From Chitinophagaceae bacterium (GTDB lineage: Bacteria > Bacteroidota > Bacteroidia > Chitinophagales > Chitinophagaceae): DNA of 64,000 bases. The number at the start of each line of letters is the position of its first letter. The first letter of the stretch is position 1. This document shows positions 35,066-43,717 of the stretch, one piece after another. The translations under genes were made by a program, and so were the position numbers. The notes under the pieces were generated by a model. It worked only from the letters and a program-made list of their open reading frames with translations. It was not told the origin of the DNA and searched no databases. The stretch covers positions 124,001-188,000 of the forward strand of contig JADJKL010000004.1 of the NCBI GenBank assembly GCA_016706055.1, in the 5' to 3' direction.

Positions 35066-36604
35066 TTATCGTTTCGGTACTTCCAGTTTAATATCTCTTT
35101 TCAGCATATCATTCCGATTGGCCATTTCCCAGGCTGTGTAAAATACCAGCTGAGCTCTTTTTGCCATCAAGGGATAATTGATCTTATCAGGAGTATCGGT
35201 GGGTTTATGATAATCAGCCTTCAACATTCCATCATAATAAAATATAATAGGAACTCCTTTAGCGGCAAAGTTGTAATGGTCGCTACGGAAATAAATACGA
35301 TTTCTGTCATTTGGGTCGTTAAACTTATAATCCAGTTCCAATTTTGTATATAATTTATTAGCGGCTTCGCTAATGATTTTAAGATCAGTGCTTATTTTAT
35401 CATCGCCAACTACATACACATAATTGAGTGAGTCACCAACATGACGGCTTGAATCAGTTCTACCAATCATATCAATATTCAGATCTACAGTTGTTTTCTC
35501 TAATGGGAAAACGGGATGGTTTGAATAATAAGCTGAACCCCATAATCCTTTCTCTTCGCCACTTACTGTCATAAAAACAATTGATCTGCGTGGACCATTG
35601 CCTGCTGCTTTTGCTTTTGCAAATGCTTCAGCCATTTCGATTACACCAGTAGTTCCTGAGCCATCGTCATCAGCTCCGTAATAAATTACATCGCCTCTTT
35701 TGCCAAGGTGATCGTAATGCCCTGTAATGAAAACATATTCATCTTTCAGATCAGAACCTTCTACCATTCCTAATACATTAGAAGCAGTAGTAGTTTGTGT
35801 TTGTTTTGCATATACTAATTCTACATCTGCAGAATAAGTTTTAGAAGTCAATGAACCTGCTTTCAATTTTGCAAATAGATTATTACCATCTTCTCCCATA
35901 ATTTTTGAAGCAGTGTTTTCTGAAACAGTAAATGCGAATGGTGTTTGCATTGCTTTAAAGCTATTCATACTCCAATTGTTGTTAGTCCGCATTTCATTTC
36001 TTGGAAAATTATTATATACAATGATAAGTGCTGCAGCACCTTTATTCATAGCAGCATTCATTTTGCCAAACGAACTGGAAGGAGAAGCAAAACCAGTTGC
36101 AGAAGATTTATAGTCAGCCGGTACTCCGTCAGCTATAATAACCAGCTTGCCTGCCACATTCAAATCTTTATAATCATCTCTGTTTCCTTCATCGCTAATG
36201 CCATAGCCTGCGAATACTGCTTCTGAAAAACGCATTTCAGCAGCATAATTGTTTGTTTGTGGCTGAAAATCTTTATTCAATTCCAATGCAGCTCCATTAA
36301 TGTTAATAGCAGCGCCAATCATTGAATCTTTGTAAAGATTATAAACCTGACGATAGCTTCCATTATTTCCCGGAACTAATCCAAAAGATTTGAATTGTGA
36401 TTCGATATAATCCGCTGCTCTGTTTAATCCTTCAGAAGGTGTATTTCTCCCTTCCATTTCAGGTCCGGCAATGATATAAAGATGTCTCTTCATATCATCT
36501 ACGGTAATGGTGGCAGCAGCTTTTTGTGCATTTTTATCTTTTTTCTGTGCCATTGATAACAATGGCATACTTAGCAAAATGTAAATGATGATTTTTTTTG
36601 TCAT
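35066..36604 (-). CDS. M28-family metallopeptidase with PA domain, secreted
   Basis: 512 residues. Signal peptide ends SMAQ. A protease-associated insert domain lies at about residues 130-260. The zinc ligands are all visible: His in GHYDHLG, Asp in GADDDGSG, Glu in SGEEKGLWGS, Asp in NIDMIGR and His in DYHKPTDT. Such enzymes are aminopeptidases or glutamate-carboxypeptidase-like and act outside the cytoplasm. The gene stands alone, with terminators on both sides. Confidence 0.92.
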   Translation of the reverse strand: MTKKIIIYILLSMPLLSMAQKKDKNAQKAAATITVDDMKRHLYIIAGPEMEGRNTPSEGLNRAADYIESQFKSFGLVPGNNGSYRQVYNLYKDSMIGAAININGAALELNKDFQPQTNNYAAEMRFSEAVFAGYGISDEGNRDDYKDLNVAGKLVIIADGVPADYKSSATGFASPSSSFGKMNAAMNKGAAALIIVYNNFPRNEMRTNNNWSMNSFKAMQTPFAFTVSENTASKIMGEDGNNLFAKLKAGSLTSKTYSADVELVYAKQTQTTTASNVLGMVEGSDLKDEYVFITGHYDHLGKRGDVIYYGADDDGSGTTGVIEMAEAFAKAKAAGNGPRRSIVFMTVSGEEKGLWGSAYYSNHPVFPLEKTTVDLNIDMIGRTDSSRHVGDSLNYVYVVGDDKISTDLKIISEAANKLYTKLELDYKFNDPNDRNRIYFRSDHYNFAAKGVPIIFYYDGMLKADYHKPTDTPDKINYPLMAKRAQLVFYTAWEMANRNDMLKRDIKLEVPKR

Positions 36605-36634
36605 TGTGTTTGATTGTGTGAACTATAAAAATAA

Positions 36635-36660
36635 CCCCTTCCATGAAACAGGAAGGGGAA
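36635..36660 (-). terminator. Terminator of rpiB
   Basis: Perfect 8-bp stem CCCCTTCC / GGAAGGGG with a loop of 8; the minus strand continues TTATTTTT. Confidence 0.85.
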
Positions 36661-36686
36661 ATATTGATGATTGGTAATCTTTTATT

Positions 36687-37142
36687 TTATGCGCAGGCAA
36701 TTTTTTCTACCCGCCTGCCGTGTCTTCCACCTTCAAAGTCTGTCGTTATGAAAAGTGCCACCATTTTTTCTGCATCGCCTTCTCTTACAAATCTTGCAGG
36801 AATACATATAATGTTGGCATCATTATGTCCTCTTGCCAATTGTGCCAGTTCTTCGCCCCAGCAGATAGCAGCCCTTACTCCTTGATGTTTATTAGCCGTC
36901 ATAGCTACTCCATTGGCACTACCGCAAATTAAAATACCAAACGCAGCTTCGCCATTATCTACTGCTGATGCAACAGGATGTGCAAAGTCCGCATAATCGG
37001 CAGATTCTTTACTATGTGTTCCAAAATCTTTAAAGGCCAATCCTTTTCCTTCCAGAAAAGAAATCAGAGACTCTTTGTAATCATATCCTGCATGATCACT
37101 TCCGATGGCGATGGGTTTGCTGAGGTCGAATGGAGAATGCAT
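36687..37142 (-). CDS. rpiB: Ribose-5-phosphate isomerase B
   Basis: 151 residues of the RpiB/LacAB fold, interconverting ribose-5-phosphate and ribulose-5-phosphate. Motifs: IGSDHAGYDYKE (substrate binding), YADFAHPVA, the catalytic Cys in LICGSANGVAMTANK, RHG-like basic residues near the end (FEGGRHGRR). Length and order fit the family. A -7 box (37191-37198) is about 50 bases upstream. Confidence 0.93.
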   Translation of the reverse strand: MHSPFDLSKPIAIGSDHAGYDYKESLISFLEGKGLAFKDFGTHSKESADYADFAHPVASAVDNGEAAFGILICGSANGVAMTANKHQGVRAAICWGEELAQLARGHNDANIICIPARFVREGDAEKMVALFITTDFEGGRHGRRVEKIACA

Positions 37143-37190
37143 AATAAAAGTGTTGAGTTAAAGAAATCTCTTATATGTATAAAGACATTA

Positions 37191-37198
37191 CAAAGTTA
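37191..37198 (-). promoter_or_regulatory. -7 element (TAACTTTG) for rpiB
   Basis: An exact TAnnTTTG match on the minus strand. Confidence 0.55.
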
Positions 37199-37236
37199 AA
37201 CAACTCATTACTTATAACCAGAAATGCTAAACTTTC

Positions 37237-38092
37237 TTAACTCCACTCTTCTTCTTCTTTTTTCTGGCTTTTATTGATGCGGGATGCAATAATAATACTT
37301 GCTTCAAATAAAAGATAAAGCGGAATAGTAACAATTGTTAAACTAAACGGATCGGTAGATGGTGTGATGATAGCTGCGGCAATCAATATTACTACAAATG
37401 CATGCCGCCTGTATTTTCTTAAAAACTTTGCTGTAACAATGCCAATTCTTGCCAATACCATTACCAGCAACGGCATTTGAAATAAAATACCAATACCGAC
37501 TGTTGTGTAAATCAGATTTTCAAGATAATCAGAGAATGTAGGCATAATCTGTATCTGAGGACTCAGCTTGTAGTTAAAATAAAAATTAACCATAAAAGGA
37601 GTGAGGATATAATAACCAAATGCCACACCTGCAAAAAATAAAATGGAAACCCAGAAAATAATCCCTCTGGTTTTCTTTAGTTCATTTGATGATAATGCAG
37701 GACGTAAAAACTTCCAGAACTCCCAGAATATATAAGGGAAGGCAATAATAAAACCGCCAATAAATGCTAATGTAAATGATGCAACGAACTGTCCCGTCAT
37801 AGTTGTTTCTAGAAACTTTACATCTACTTGCTGAAAACATAACGTATCGCCAATACCAATTTTTTGGCCTATGCTGCAAAGCCAACGGGCAGAAACAAAA
37901 TCTGCACGGGTAGGGGCAAAGAGGATGTCATTAACTACAAAATCTGCATAAATGAAAACGATAATAGCTCCAAGCAATACAGCTATTACGGAACGGATGA
38001 CATGCCATCGTAAATCTTCCAAATGGTCTATAAAAGACATTTCTGCCTTTGGGTCCTTGTTTCGCTTATTATAAAAAATCCAGTAATGCCAT
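37237..38092 (-). CDS. tatC: Twin-arginine translocase subunit TatC (start region probably frameshifted)
   Basis: From the ATG at 38040 the protein is 267 residues with six membrane segments and the TatC signature at the N-terminus (MSFIDHLEDLRWHVIRS) and FWEFWKFLRPAL after the second segment. TatC is the docking subunit of the Tat export system. The promoter (TATCTTTG, 38114-38121) is best matched by an ATG at 38092: its frame runs ALLDF and then, after removing one T from the T6 run at about 38073-38079, YNKRNKDPKAEMSFIDHL. I therefore extend to 38092, with the 38040 ATG as fallback. No tatA is nearby. Confidence 0.85.
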
Positions 38093-38113
38093 TAGCTTTT
38101 TTCAGAAGAAGGG

Positions 38114-38121
38114 CAAAGATA
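38114..38121 (-). promoter_or_regulatory. -7 element (TATCTTTG) for tatC
   Basis: An exact TAnnTTTG match on the minus strand; 21 bases from the ATG at 38092. Confidence 0.55.
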
Positions 38122-38163
38122 AGGAGGCGACTCGTAGCTTGAAGCTAAAAGCTTACAGCTTTA

Positions 38164-39414
38164 TTATTTCAATTTCTTCATTTTTACCATTTCAATCCTT
38201 GTGTCGCTTACATGAAGTATATCAAACTCAAAATCATCAATAATGATGTGTTCTTTTTGCTTGGGTATTTTTTCGTGGTGGTTAATAATAAAGCCAGATA
38301 ATGTTTCTGATTCATCATTACCAAATTGGAAACCATATTTCTGGCTGAGAAAATCAAGTTCAAGCCTTCCGGAAAACATGAATTCATTTTCGGCAAGCTG
38401 TTTGTCAACAAACACTTCTGTGTCATATTCGTCATGTATCTCTCCAAAAAGCTCTTCCAGCACATCTTCCATGGTAATGATGCCAGCTGTACCGCCAAAT
38501 TCATCCACTACCCAGGCAATACTTTTTCTGTCTTTAGTAAATTTATTGATAAGGCCGGAGGCACTCATGCTTTCCGGCACAGCAGGTATTGGTAATAGTA
38601 CAGACTTTATATCCGTTGGTCTTTTAAACATATCTAATTGGTGCACATAACCTACAATATGGTCTATATTTTCATTATAGACAATCAGCTTGCTTAGTTT
38701 TGTTTCAACAAATTTATCAGTTAGCTCTTTTATGGTGGCAGTATTTTCAATGCCAACAATTTCCTTGCGGGGCACTAAGCATTGTCTGATTTTTACTTTA
38801 GGAAGCTCCTGAGCATTCTCCATCAATTGTGTGTTCCGTTCCTGTCTTTCATCGTCCGGGGTCATTTGAAAAAGGTGTTTCAGATCGCTTCGGTTAATCG
38901 GTTCTTTGTTTTTATCAAGCCGTATGTTGAACAAATATTTTAATATCCATTCAGATAAATCAATGAAACCAGTAGCAATTGGATGAAAAAGCTGGTAAAA
39001 GAAATTAGTAACAGGAGCAAACTTTATCAGCAACGAATTACTTTTTGACCGAAATATTGCACGGGGAATAAATTCAGCAAAGATCAATACAACAAAAGTG
39101 GCCAATGCAATTTCAATAATTAAATAAACGGTAGCAGAACCTACATGCAGCTTCTTCCATACCGGAGCCATTACTTTACTTATTTGTAGGCTGAGGAGTA
39201 CAAGGCATAGGGTAAAACCAATCAGCGTAGTTCCAATAAACTTTGCAGGAGATTCTATAAACTTTGACAGCAACTGGCCAGCATTTCCGCCTTGGTTTTT
39301 TTTGATCTCAATATTCAGCCGGTTGGCACTGTAATATGCCATTTCAATACCCGCAAAAAATCCCATTAAAGCAAGGGTAAGGATAAAAATTAAAATTGCA
39401 CTCCATTCAACCAT
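38164..39414 (-). CDS. CNNM/CorC-type membrane protein with CBS pair (hemolysin-C family)
   Basis: 416 residues. The N-terminal DUF21 domain has three or four membrane segments (about residues 5-140), then a CBS pair at about residues 200-330 (VPRKEIVGIENTATIKEL ... WVVDEFGGTAGIITMEDVLEELFGEI) and a C-terminal CorC_HlyC domain (FSGRLELDFLSQKYGF). The family is linked to Mg/Co transport; GldE of gliding Bacteroidota is one relative, but its usual neighbours are missing here. A TATCTTCG box lies just upstream of the ATG. Confidence 0.88.
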   Translation of the reverse strand: MVEWSAILIFILTLALMGFFAGIEMAYYSANRLNIEIKKNQGGNAGQLLSKFIESPAKFIGTTLIGFTLCLVLLSLQISKVMAPVWKKLHVGSATVYLIIEIALATFVVLIFAEFIPRAIFRSKSNSLLIKFAPVTNFFYQLFHPIATGFIDLSEWILKYLFNIRLDKNKEPINRSDLKHLFQMTPDDERQERNTQLMENAQELPKVKIRQCLVPRKEIVGIENTATIKELTDKFVETKLSKLIVYNENIDHIVGYVHQLDMFKRPTDIKSVLLPIPAVPESMSASGLINKFTKDRKSIAWVVDEFGGTAGIITMEDVLEELFGEIHDEYDTEVFVDKQLAENEFMFSGRLELDFLSQKYGFQFGNDESETLSGFIINHHEKIPKQKEHIIIDDFEFDILHVSDTRIEMVKMKKLK

Positions 39415-39418
39415 ACTG

Positions 39419-39426
39419 CGAAGATA
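39419..39426 (-). promoter_or_regulatory. -7-like element (TATCTTCG), leaderless
   Basis: One mismatch from TAnnTTTG on the minus strand; only 4 bases separate it from the ATG at 39414. Confidence 0.5.
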
Positions 39427-39458
39427 GATAAGAACTTTTTAGTCGTATAATTGGCGGA

Positions 39459-40042
39459 TTAGCTGTCAGATTGCAGAAACTTTGTAACAACCGCCTGTGC
39501 TTCTGCACAAGCTCTTTCCAGATCATCATTCAGAATGATATGGTCAAACTGTTGCTTGAAAGATAACTCATAATTTGCCTTGCTAATGCGGGCCTGAAGT
39601 GATGCTTCCGTTTCTGTTCCTCTTGCTCTTAATCGTTTTCCAGTTCGTCAATAGAAGGCGGCTCTATAAATAATGAAAGCGAATTATAAGGATAAAGTTG
39701 TTGTACATGAATACCTCCTTTTACATCTACATCTAGCAGCGGCGATTTGTTTTGATGCCATATACGTTCCATTTCACTTTTCAATGTGCCATAATATTTT
39801 CCTTCGTACACCATTTCCCATTCTACAAATGCTTCATCTTCTATTTTTTGTTTGAAATCTTCAATGGTAATGAAATAATAATCTGCTTTATCCTTTTCAT
39901 TGTTGCGGGGCTGACGGGTGGCGCAGGAAATTGAAAAGGCTAATTGTTCGGGCATTGTTTTCAGCAAATATCTAGTTACTGAAGTTTTACCGGCGCCGGA
40001 TGGTGCGGCTATGATGATAAGTTTATGGTTTGATGTATTCAT
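39459..40042 (-). CDS. gmk: Guanylate kinase (split by frameshift)
   Basis: It phosphorylates GMP to GDP. The P-loop APSGAGKTS is at residues 13-21, the GMP-binding SCATRQPR and DYYFITIEDF follow, then DVDVKGG. The annotated frame stops after PSIDELEND at 39629. Adding one A in GAAAACGA gives ELEKRLRARGTETEASLQAR and continues to a stop at 39459, with FDHIILNDDLERACAEA typical of the family. Rejoined length is 194 residues, normal. Being essential, it argues for sequence error. Confidence 0.95.
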
Positions 40043-40055
40043 TGCAAAAGGTGAG

Positions 40056-40063
40056 CAAAAGTA
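40056..40063 (-). promoter_or_regulatory. -7 element (TACTTTTG) for gmk, short leader
   Basis: An exact TAnnTTTG match on the minus strand, 13 bases before the ATG at 40042. Confidence 0.55.
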
Positions 40064-40162
40064 AAGATTAATAGGTGTAAAACCAGATAATGCAATGTTT
40101 CAGCAATGATATGAGATATATAACATTAACGAAATACTCTCGACAATTGAATAATCAACTGT

Positions 40163-40552
40163 TTACTTTTTTTTGGCGGTTAATTGTTTTTGTTTTTCTT
40201 CATTTAACTTCTTCCTGAATTTTACAATTCTTGTTACCAGCCCTAATGGCAATGGCTTATCATGTGGGAATTGTGCCGTTCCCTTTCCGCCTTTATATTC
40301 AGCTAATTCTTTTTTAAAGACTTCTTCACTTCTTGGTACAGGATAAATACCGATATGATTTTTGAATCCTGCAAAATAGATTAGCTCTCCATTTAATTTA
40401 AAGCCAGCAATTGCATAGCTAATGGCTTCTTCTGCAGCAGGTGCCGCTTTCTTAATAGTAGCTCTTAATTTTTCCATTCGTTCCTGCACAGGAGCAGGAA
40501 AGCCGGCAATGTATTCATCAATGTTCTTTGCAGGTTTTGTTTTTATAGGCAT
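40163..40552 (-). CDS. DUF1801 (YdhG-like) protein
   Basis: 129 residues. The DUF1801 pattern is clear: IDEYIAGFPAPVQERMEKLR, EAISYAIAGFKLNGELIYFAG, HIGIYPVPRSEEVF and KPLPLGLVTRIVKFR. The family is small, cytosolic and sometimes called iron-chaperone-like, but the role is uncertain. It probably ends the arsR-SRPBCC-SRPBCC-DUF1801 transcript (66-base gap after the second SRPBCC gene). Confidence 0.85.
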   Translation of the reverse strand: MPIKTKPAKNIDEYIAGFPAPVQERMEKLRATIKKAAPAAEEAISYAIAGFKLNGELIYFAGFKNHIGIYPVPRSEEVFKKELAEYKGGKGTAQFPHDKPLPLGLVTRIVKFRKKLNEEKQKQLTAKKK

Positions 40553-40618
40553 AATACATTGTTAATGACTAAAGCTAATATTTTTCCCATATCAAATGAT
40601 ACCGTTCTTCAAAAAGCA

Positions 40619-41050
40619 TCAGTTCTTTTCCAGGTAATCCTTCAATGAGATGTTGATGATATGTGTCCAGCCTTCCACAAAGTTTTCTTTTGCAAAGGCA
40701 TTGGTTGCAGAAGGAAATGTTTCCAATCCCGAATGAGTAAGTACAAGTTTTGTTTTATCGCCTTCGGAAAACAACTCAAAACTAACTAATGAGTTTCCTT
40801 CATAGCCATCATACCGCCAGGTGTAGGAGAGTTTTTTATTTACAATGGCTTCTTGAACTGTGCAAAGGTGCAGATATTTTTCGCCTTCTTTTCCTTCACC
40901 ATAAAATTGAAACTCAAAGCCAGGCTCTGCCTTAAACTCTGAAAGATCAAAATACCATTCTTTCATTTTTGTTTTATCAGTAATAGCAGCCCACACTTTG
41001 TCAACCGGAGCGTTGAACGTTCTTTCTATAATAATCGGAGTGTTGTTCAT
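40619..41050 (-). CDS. SRPBCC/AHSA1-domain protein, second copy
   Basis: 143 residues of the START-like helix-grip fold. The family start IIIERTFNAPVDKVWAAITD, MKEWYFDL and the C-terminal GWTHIINISLKDYLEK helix are present. Such AHSA1-like proteins bind hydrophobic ligands; the ligand is unknown. It lies 26 bases downstream of the first SRPBCC gene. Confidence 0.88.
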   Translation of the reverse strand: MNNTPIIIERTFNAPVDKVWAAITDKTKMKEWYFDLSEFKAEPGFEFQFYGEGKEGEKYLHLCTVQEAIVNKKLSYTWRYDGYEGNSLVSFELFSEGDKTKLVLTHSGLETFPSATNAFAKENFVEGWTHIINISLKDYLEKN

Positions 41051-41076
41051 ATTTATAATTTTTAAGATTGAGTTTC

Positions 41077-41550
41077 TTATTGAATTGTTTTTACATATAA
41101 TTCTAATCGGGCAACATGTTGTTTAGCTCCTTCTATAGCTCCATACTTTTTGTTTACTCTTACCAGTTCTGCTACTGATTCAAAAACAGAATACATCGTA
41201 AGTTTTGTTTTGTCGCCTTCTTGTTCAAAAGTTACTGTTACATGGAAGTTTACAGGCTCTGTATCTTCATCACCAGAATGTTTATACACTAGCCGGTTCG
41301 GTTTTTCTACTTCTAGAAAAAGAATTTTATTTGGATAATCTCTTCCATCAGGTCCATGCAGTATAAATTCCCATGTTCCTCCGGATTTTACTTCCATTTC
41401 TTTACTAGTTAATGAAAAGCCATCTGGTCCATACCAATGCACAAGATGTTCGGGCTGCGTCCAAGCATCCCACACTAATGTTTTAGGTGCAGATAATAAT
41501 CGGGTGATAACAATCTCCCGGTCAGCGGTTAGTGATTTTGCGTTTGACAT
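41077..41550 (-). CDS. SRPBCC/AHSA1-domain protein, first copy
   Basis: 157 residues. Same fold as the next gene: EIVITRLLSAPKTLVWDAWTQ, HLVHWYGPDGFSLTSKEMEV, SGGTWEFILHGPDGRDYPN. Its first codons overlap the end of the arsR gene by 29 bases, so translation is coupled. ArsR plus AHSA1 pairs are very common in Bacteroidota. Confidence 0.9.
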   Translation of the reverse strand: MSNAKSLTADREIVITRLLSAPKTLVWDAWTQPEHLVHWYGPDGFSLTSKEMEVKSGGTWEFILHGPDGRDYPNKILFLEVEKPNRLVYKHSGDEDTEPVNFHVTVTFEQEGDKTKLTMYSVFESVAELVRVNKKYGAIEGAKQHVARLELYVKTIQ

Positions 41551-41872
41551 TCCCCTTTTTTTTAGTTTGAACTACAGTTAAATAATTTTCAAGGGCATCT
41601 AGTTTCTTGTTCCAGAAATCCTCGTATTGTTCCACCCATTTAGAAACTTCGTTTAACTTTTTTAGTTTTGCTTCGCAATACCGTTCTCTTCCTTCCTGTC
41701 GTATAACAATAAGGCCACATTCGGTCAGTATCTTGATGTGTTTGGAAATTGCAGGACGGCTTATATCAAAATTATCAGCCACCGCATTCAGGTTCAACGA
41801 CTGTTTCGAAATCATCTGAATGATAGCTCTTCTCGTAGGATCTGCGATAGCCTGAAATACGTCTCTTCTCAT
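41522..41872 (-). CDS. ArsR-type winged-helix repressor
   Basis: 116 residues with the HTH (IADPTRRAIIQMISKQSLN, DISRPAISKHIKILTECGL) and wing (GRERYCEAKLKKLN). It has no typical metal-binding Cys motif. It leads an operon with two AHSA1-like proteins and a DUF1801 protein. Two inverted repeats flank its -7 box, so it very likely represses its own operon. Confidence 0.9.
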   Translation of the reverse strand: MRRDVFQAIADPTRRAIIQMISKQSLNLNAVADNFDISRPAISKHIKILTECGLIVIRQEGRERYCEAKLKKLNEVSKWVEQYEDFWNKKLDALENYLTVVQTKKKGNVKRKITNR

Positions 41873-41887
41873 AAATACGCTTTATTG

Positions 41888-41928
41888 TGTAACCAATCGG
41901 TTACAAATATAGGTAACTATTTGGTTAC
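41888..41928. promoter_or_regulatory. Two operators flanking the -7 box of the arsR operon
   Basis: The first is TGTAACC-AATC-GGTTACA (41888-41905, 7-base arms); the second GTAAC-N6-GTTAC (41913-41928). Between them the minus strand has TATATTTG (41904-41911), a full TAnnTTTG match. Repressor bound at either site would block the polymerase. Confidence 0.75.
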
Positions 41929-42075
41929 GCAAAATAATCAGAGCAGTTTTTCCTCGGTTGGTTTAAAGAAGATGGAAATTTTAAAACTGTATAGATGCTG
42001 TTATCTGGTCACCACTTGTCCTTCAAAAACAACGATTCATCCATTTCTCTTTTCATTTCAATTCGGCACAATTCC

Positions 42076-42232
42076 TATATTTGCATTCTCTAATCACAGC
42101 ATATGAAGCATCTCACAGCCCTCTGTTGATTGTATCGATTACACCGGGCAACGCATAAGGATCATCAAATACGGATAACAGCATTTTCTGTTGTTACCTG
42201 CTTCATTAATCTCATTATATTTATTGTCAATC
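42076..42232 (+). promoter_or_regulatory. Promoter and roughly 145-base leader of the MATE gene
   Basis: TATATTTG at 42076-42083 is an exact -7 box. The leader holds a short open frame (42103-42129, MKHLTALC) and a hairpin with arms GATAACAG and CTGTTGTT (42173-42195). I cannot match it to a known riboswitch. The remainder of the 360-base gap 41873-42232 is the arsR operator region. Confidence 0.4.
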
Positions 42233-43654
42233 ATGTCGCAATCAACTTATTGTAATAAGCTATCACATTTTTTTACATTAGTCAAACAGTCCTTCAAAGG
42301 AGGAGAACATGACTATACACAAGGCAGCATTCGTGGTGCTATCGTATTACTCGCCATTCCTATGATTCTTGAGTTAAGTCTTGAATCAGTATTCGCCGTG
42401 GTAGATATGTATTTTGTTAGTCACTTACCCAATGCAAGTGCGGCGATGGCTACAGTCGGATTAACTGAAGCTGTTGTGGCGTTGGTATATACAATTGCTA
42501 TGGGTCTAAGTATCGCCGCTACAGCCGTAGTGGCCAGGCGCATTGGAGAAAAGAATCCTGAAGGAGCAGCTCATGTTGCAGCTCAATCATTACTCATTGC
42601 ATTAATGGTAACAGTTGTGGTCAGCATACTGGGTATCGTATTCGCAGCCGATGTACTGAGACTCATGGGTGCTAAACCAGAAGTGGTTAGAGACGGTACT
42701 GTGTTTACCCGAATCATGTTGGGAGGTTCTGTTGTCATCATCTTATTATTCCTGATAAATGGAATATTCCGTGGTGCTGGAGATGCTGCAATGGCCATGC
42801 GTAGTTTGTGGATAGCCAGTATCATTAATATTATTCTATGTCCTGCTCTTATCAATGGCTATGGTCCTTTTCCGGAATTAGGATTAAAAGGTGCGGCAAT
42901 AGCAACTACCATTGGGCGGGGAATTGGTGTAATTTATCAATGCTATCATTTATTCAGTGGAAAAAGAACAATAAAGATTAAGTGGCCGCACTTTAAATGG
43001 GATTTACCAGTAGCAAAGACCTTGGTGGAAGTGGCCTGGCCTGCCACATTCCAGTTCTTTATTCAAAGTGGTAGTTGGATATTTATGGCTTACGTTGTTT
43101 CTATAACAGGTAGTACAGATGCCAGTGCAGGTTATCAGGTGGCTATCCGCAATGTTGTATTCTTTATTCTTCCTGCATGGGGATTGAGTAATGCAGCAGC
43201 CACATTGGTAGGACAGAACCTTGGAGCTAAGCAACCACTACGAGCGGAACAAAGTGTGTTACTTACAGCAAAGTATAATGCCATATTTATGGCCGCCGTT
43301 ATGTTTTTATTCTTGTTCTTTTCTTCGCCCATCATCAGCATATTTACCACTGAACCTGCAGTACATCGTTATGCAGTACAGGCATTGCAGATAATTGGAG
43401 CCGGATATATCTTTTATGGTATTGGTATGGTAATGGTGCAGGCACTCAATGGTGCAGGTGATACTAAAACGCCTACATGGATTAACCTGTTTGGTTTCTG
43501 GTTGTTTCAGATTCCCTTTGCATGGATAATGGCCAAGACTTTTAATATGGGGCCAATGGGTGCTTTCATTGCTATTCCGGTAGCCGAAGTATTTATGGCA
43601 TTGGTAGCCTGGTATTATTTCAAAAAAGGGAAATGGAAAGAAGTGAAAGTGTAG
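42233..43654 (+). CDS. MATE family efflux transporter
   Basis: About 473 residues and 12 membrane segments. Conserved start GSIRGAIVLLAIPMILELSLESVFAVVDMYFVSHL, PNASAAMATVGLTEA, and internal repeat with QVAIRNVVFFILPAWGLSNAAATLVGQNLGAKQP. It should export cationic compounds or drugs against a Na or H gradient. I use the ATG at 42233 (MSQSTYCNK) rather than an upstream TTG at 42191, since typical MATE N-termini here have only a short lead before the first segment. Confidence 0.88.
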   Translation: MSQSTYCNKLSHFFTLVKQSFKGGEHDYTQGSIRGAIVLLAIPMILELSLESVFAVVDMYFVSHLPNASAAMATVGLTEAVVALVYTIAMGLSIAATAVVARRIGEKNPEGAAHVAAQSLLIALMVTVVVSILGIVFAADVLRLMGAKPEVVRDGTVFTRIMLGGSVVIILLFLINGIFRGAGDAAMAMRSLWIASIINIILCPALINGYGPFPELGLKGAAIATTIGRGIGVIYQCYHLFSGKRTIKIKWPHFKWDLPVAKTLVEVAWPATFQFFIQSGSWIFMAYVVSITGSTDASAGYQVAIRNVVFFILPAWGLSNAAATLVGQNLGAKQPLRAEQSVLLTAKYNAIFMAAVMFLFLFFSSPIISIFTTEPAVHRYAVQALQIIGAGYIFYGIGMVMVQALNGAGDTKTPTWINLFGFWLFQIPFAWIMAKTFNMGPMGAFIAIPVAEVFMALVAWYYFKKGKWKEVKV

Positions 43655-43717
43655 CAGTAATAGTTTGTTAGTGATAAAGAAGTCAAACAATTCTACCTTA
43701 GTATCATATTACTGATT

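Noticed and set aside
36720..36932. Plus-strand open frames over rpiB
   Set aside because: Antisense shadows of a conserved gene.
42103..42129. Eight-codon open frame as a certain leader peptide
   Set aside because: No ribosome-binding site or conservation can be shown; kept only as part of the MATE leader description.
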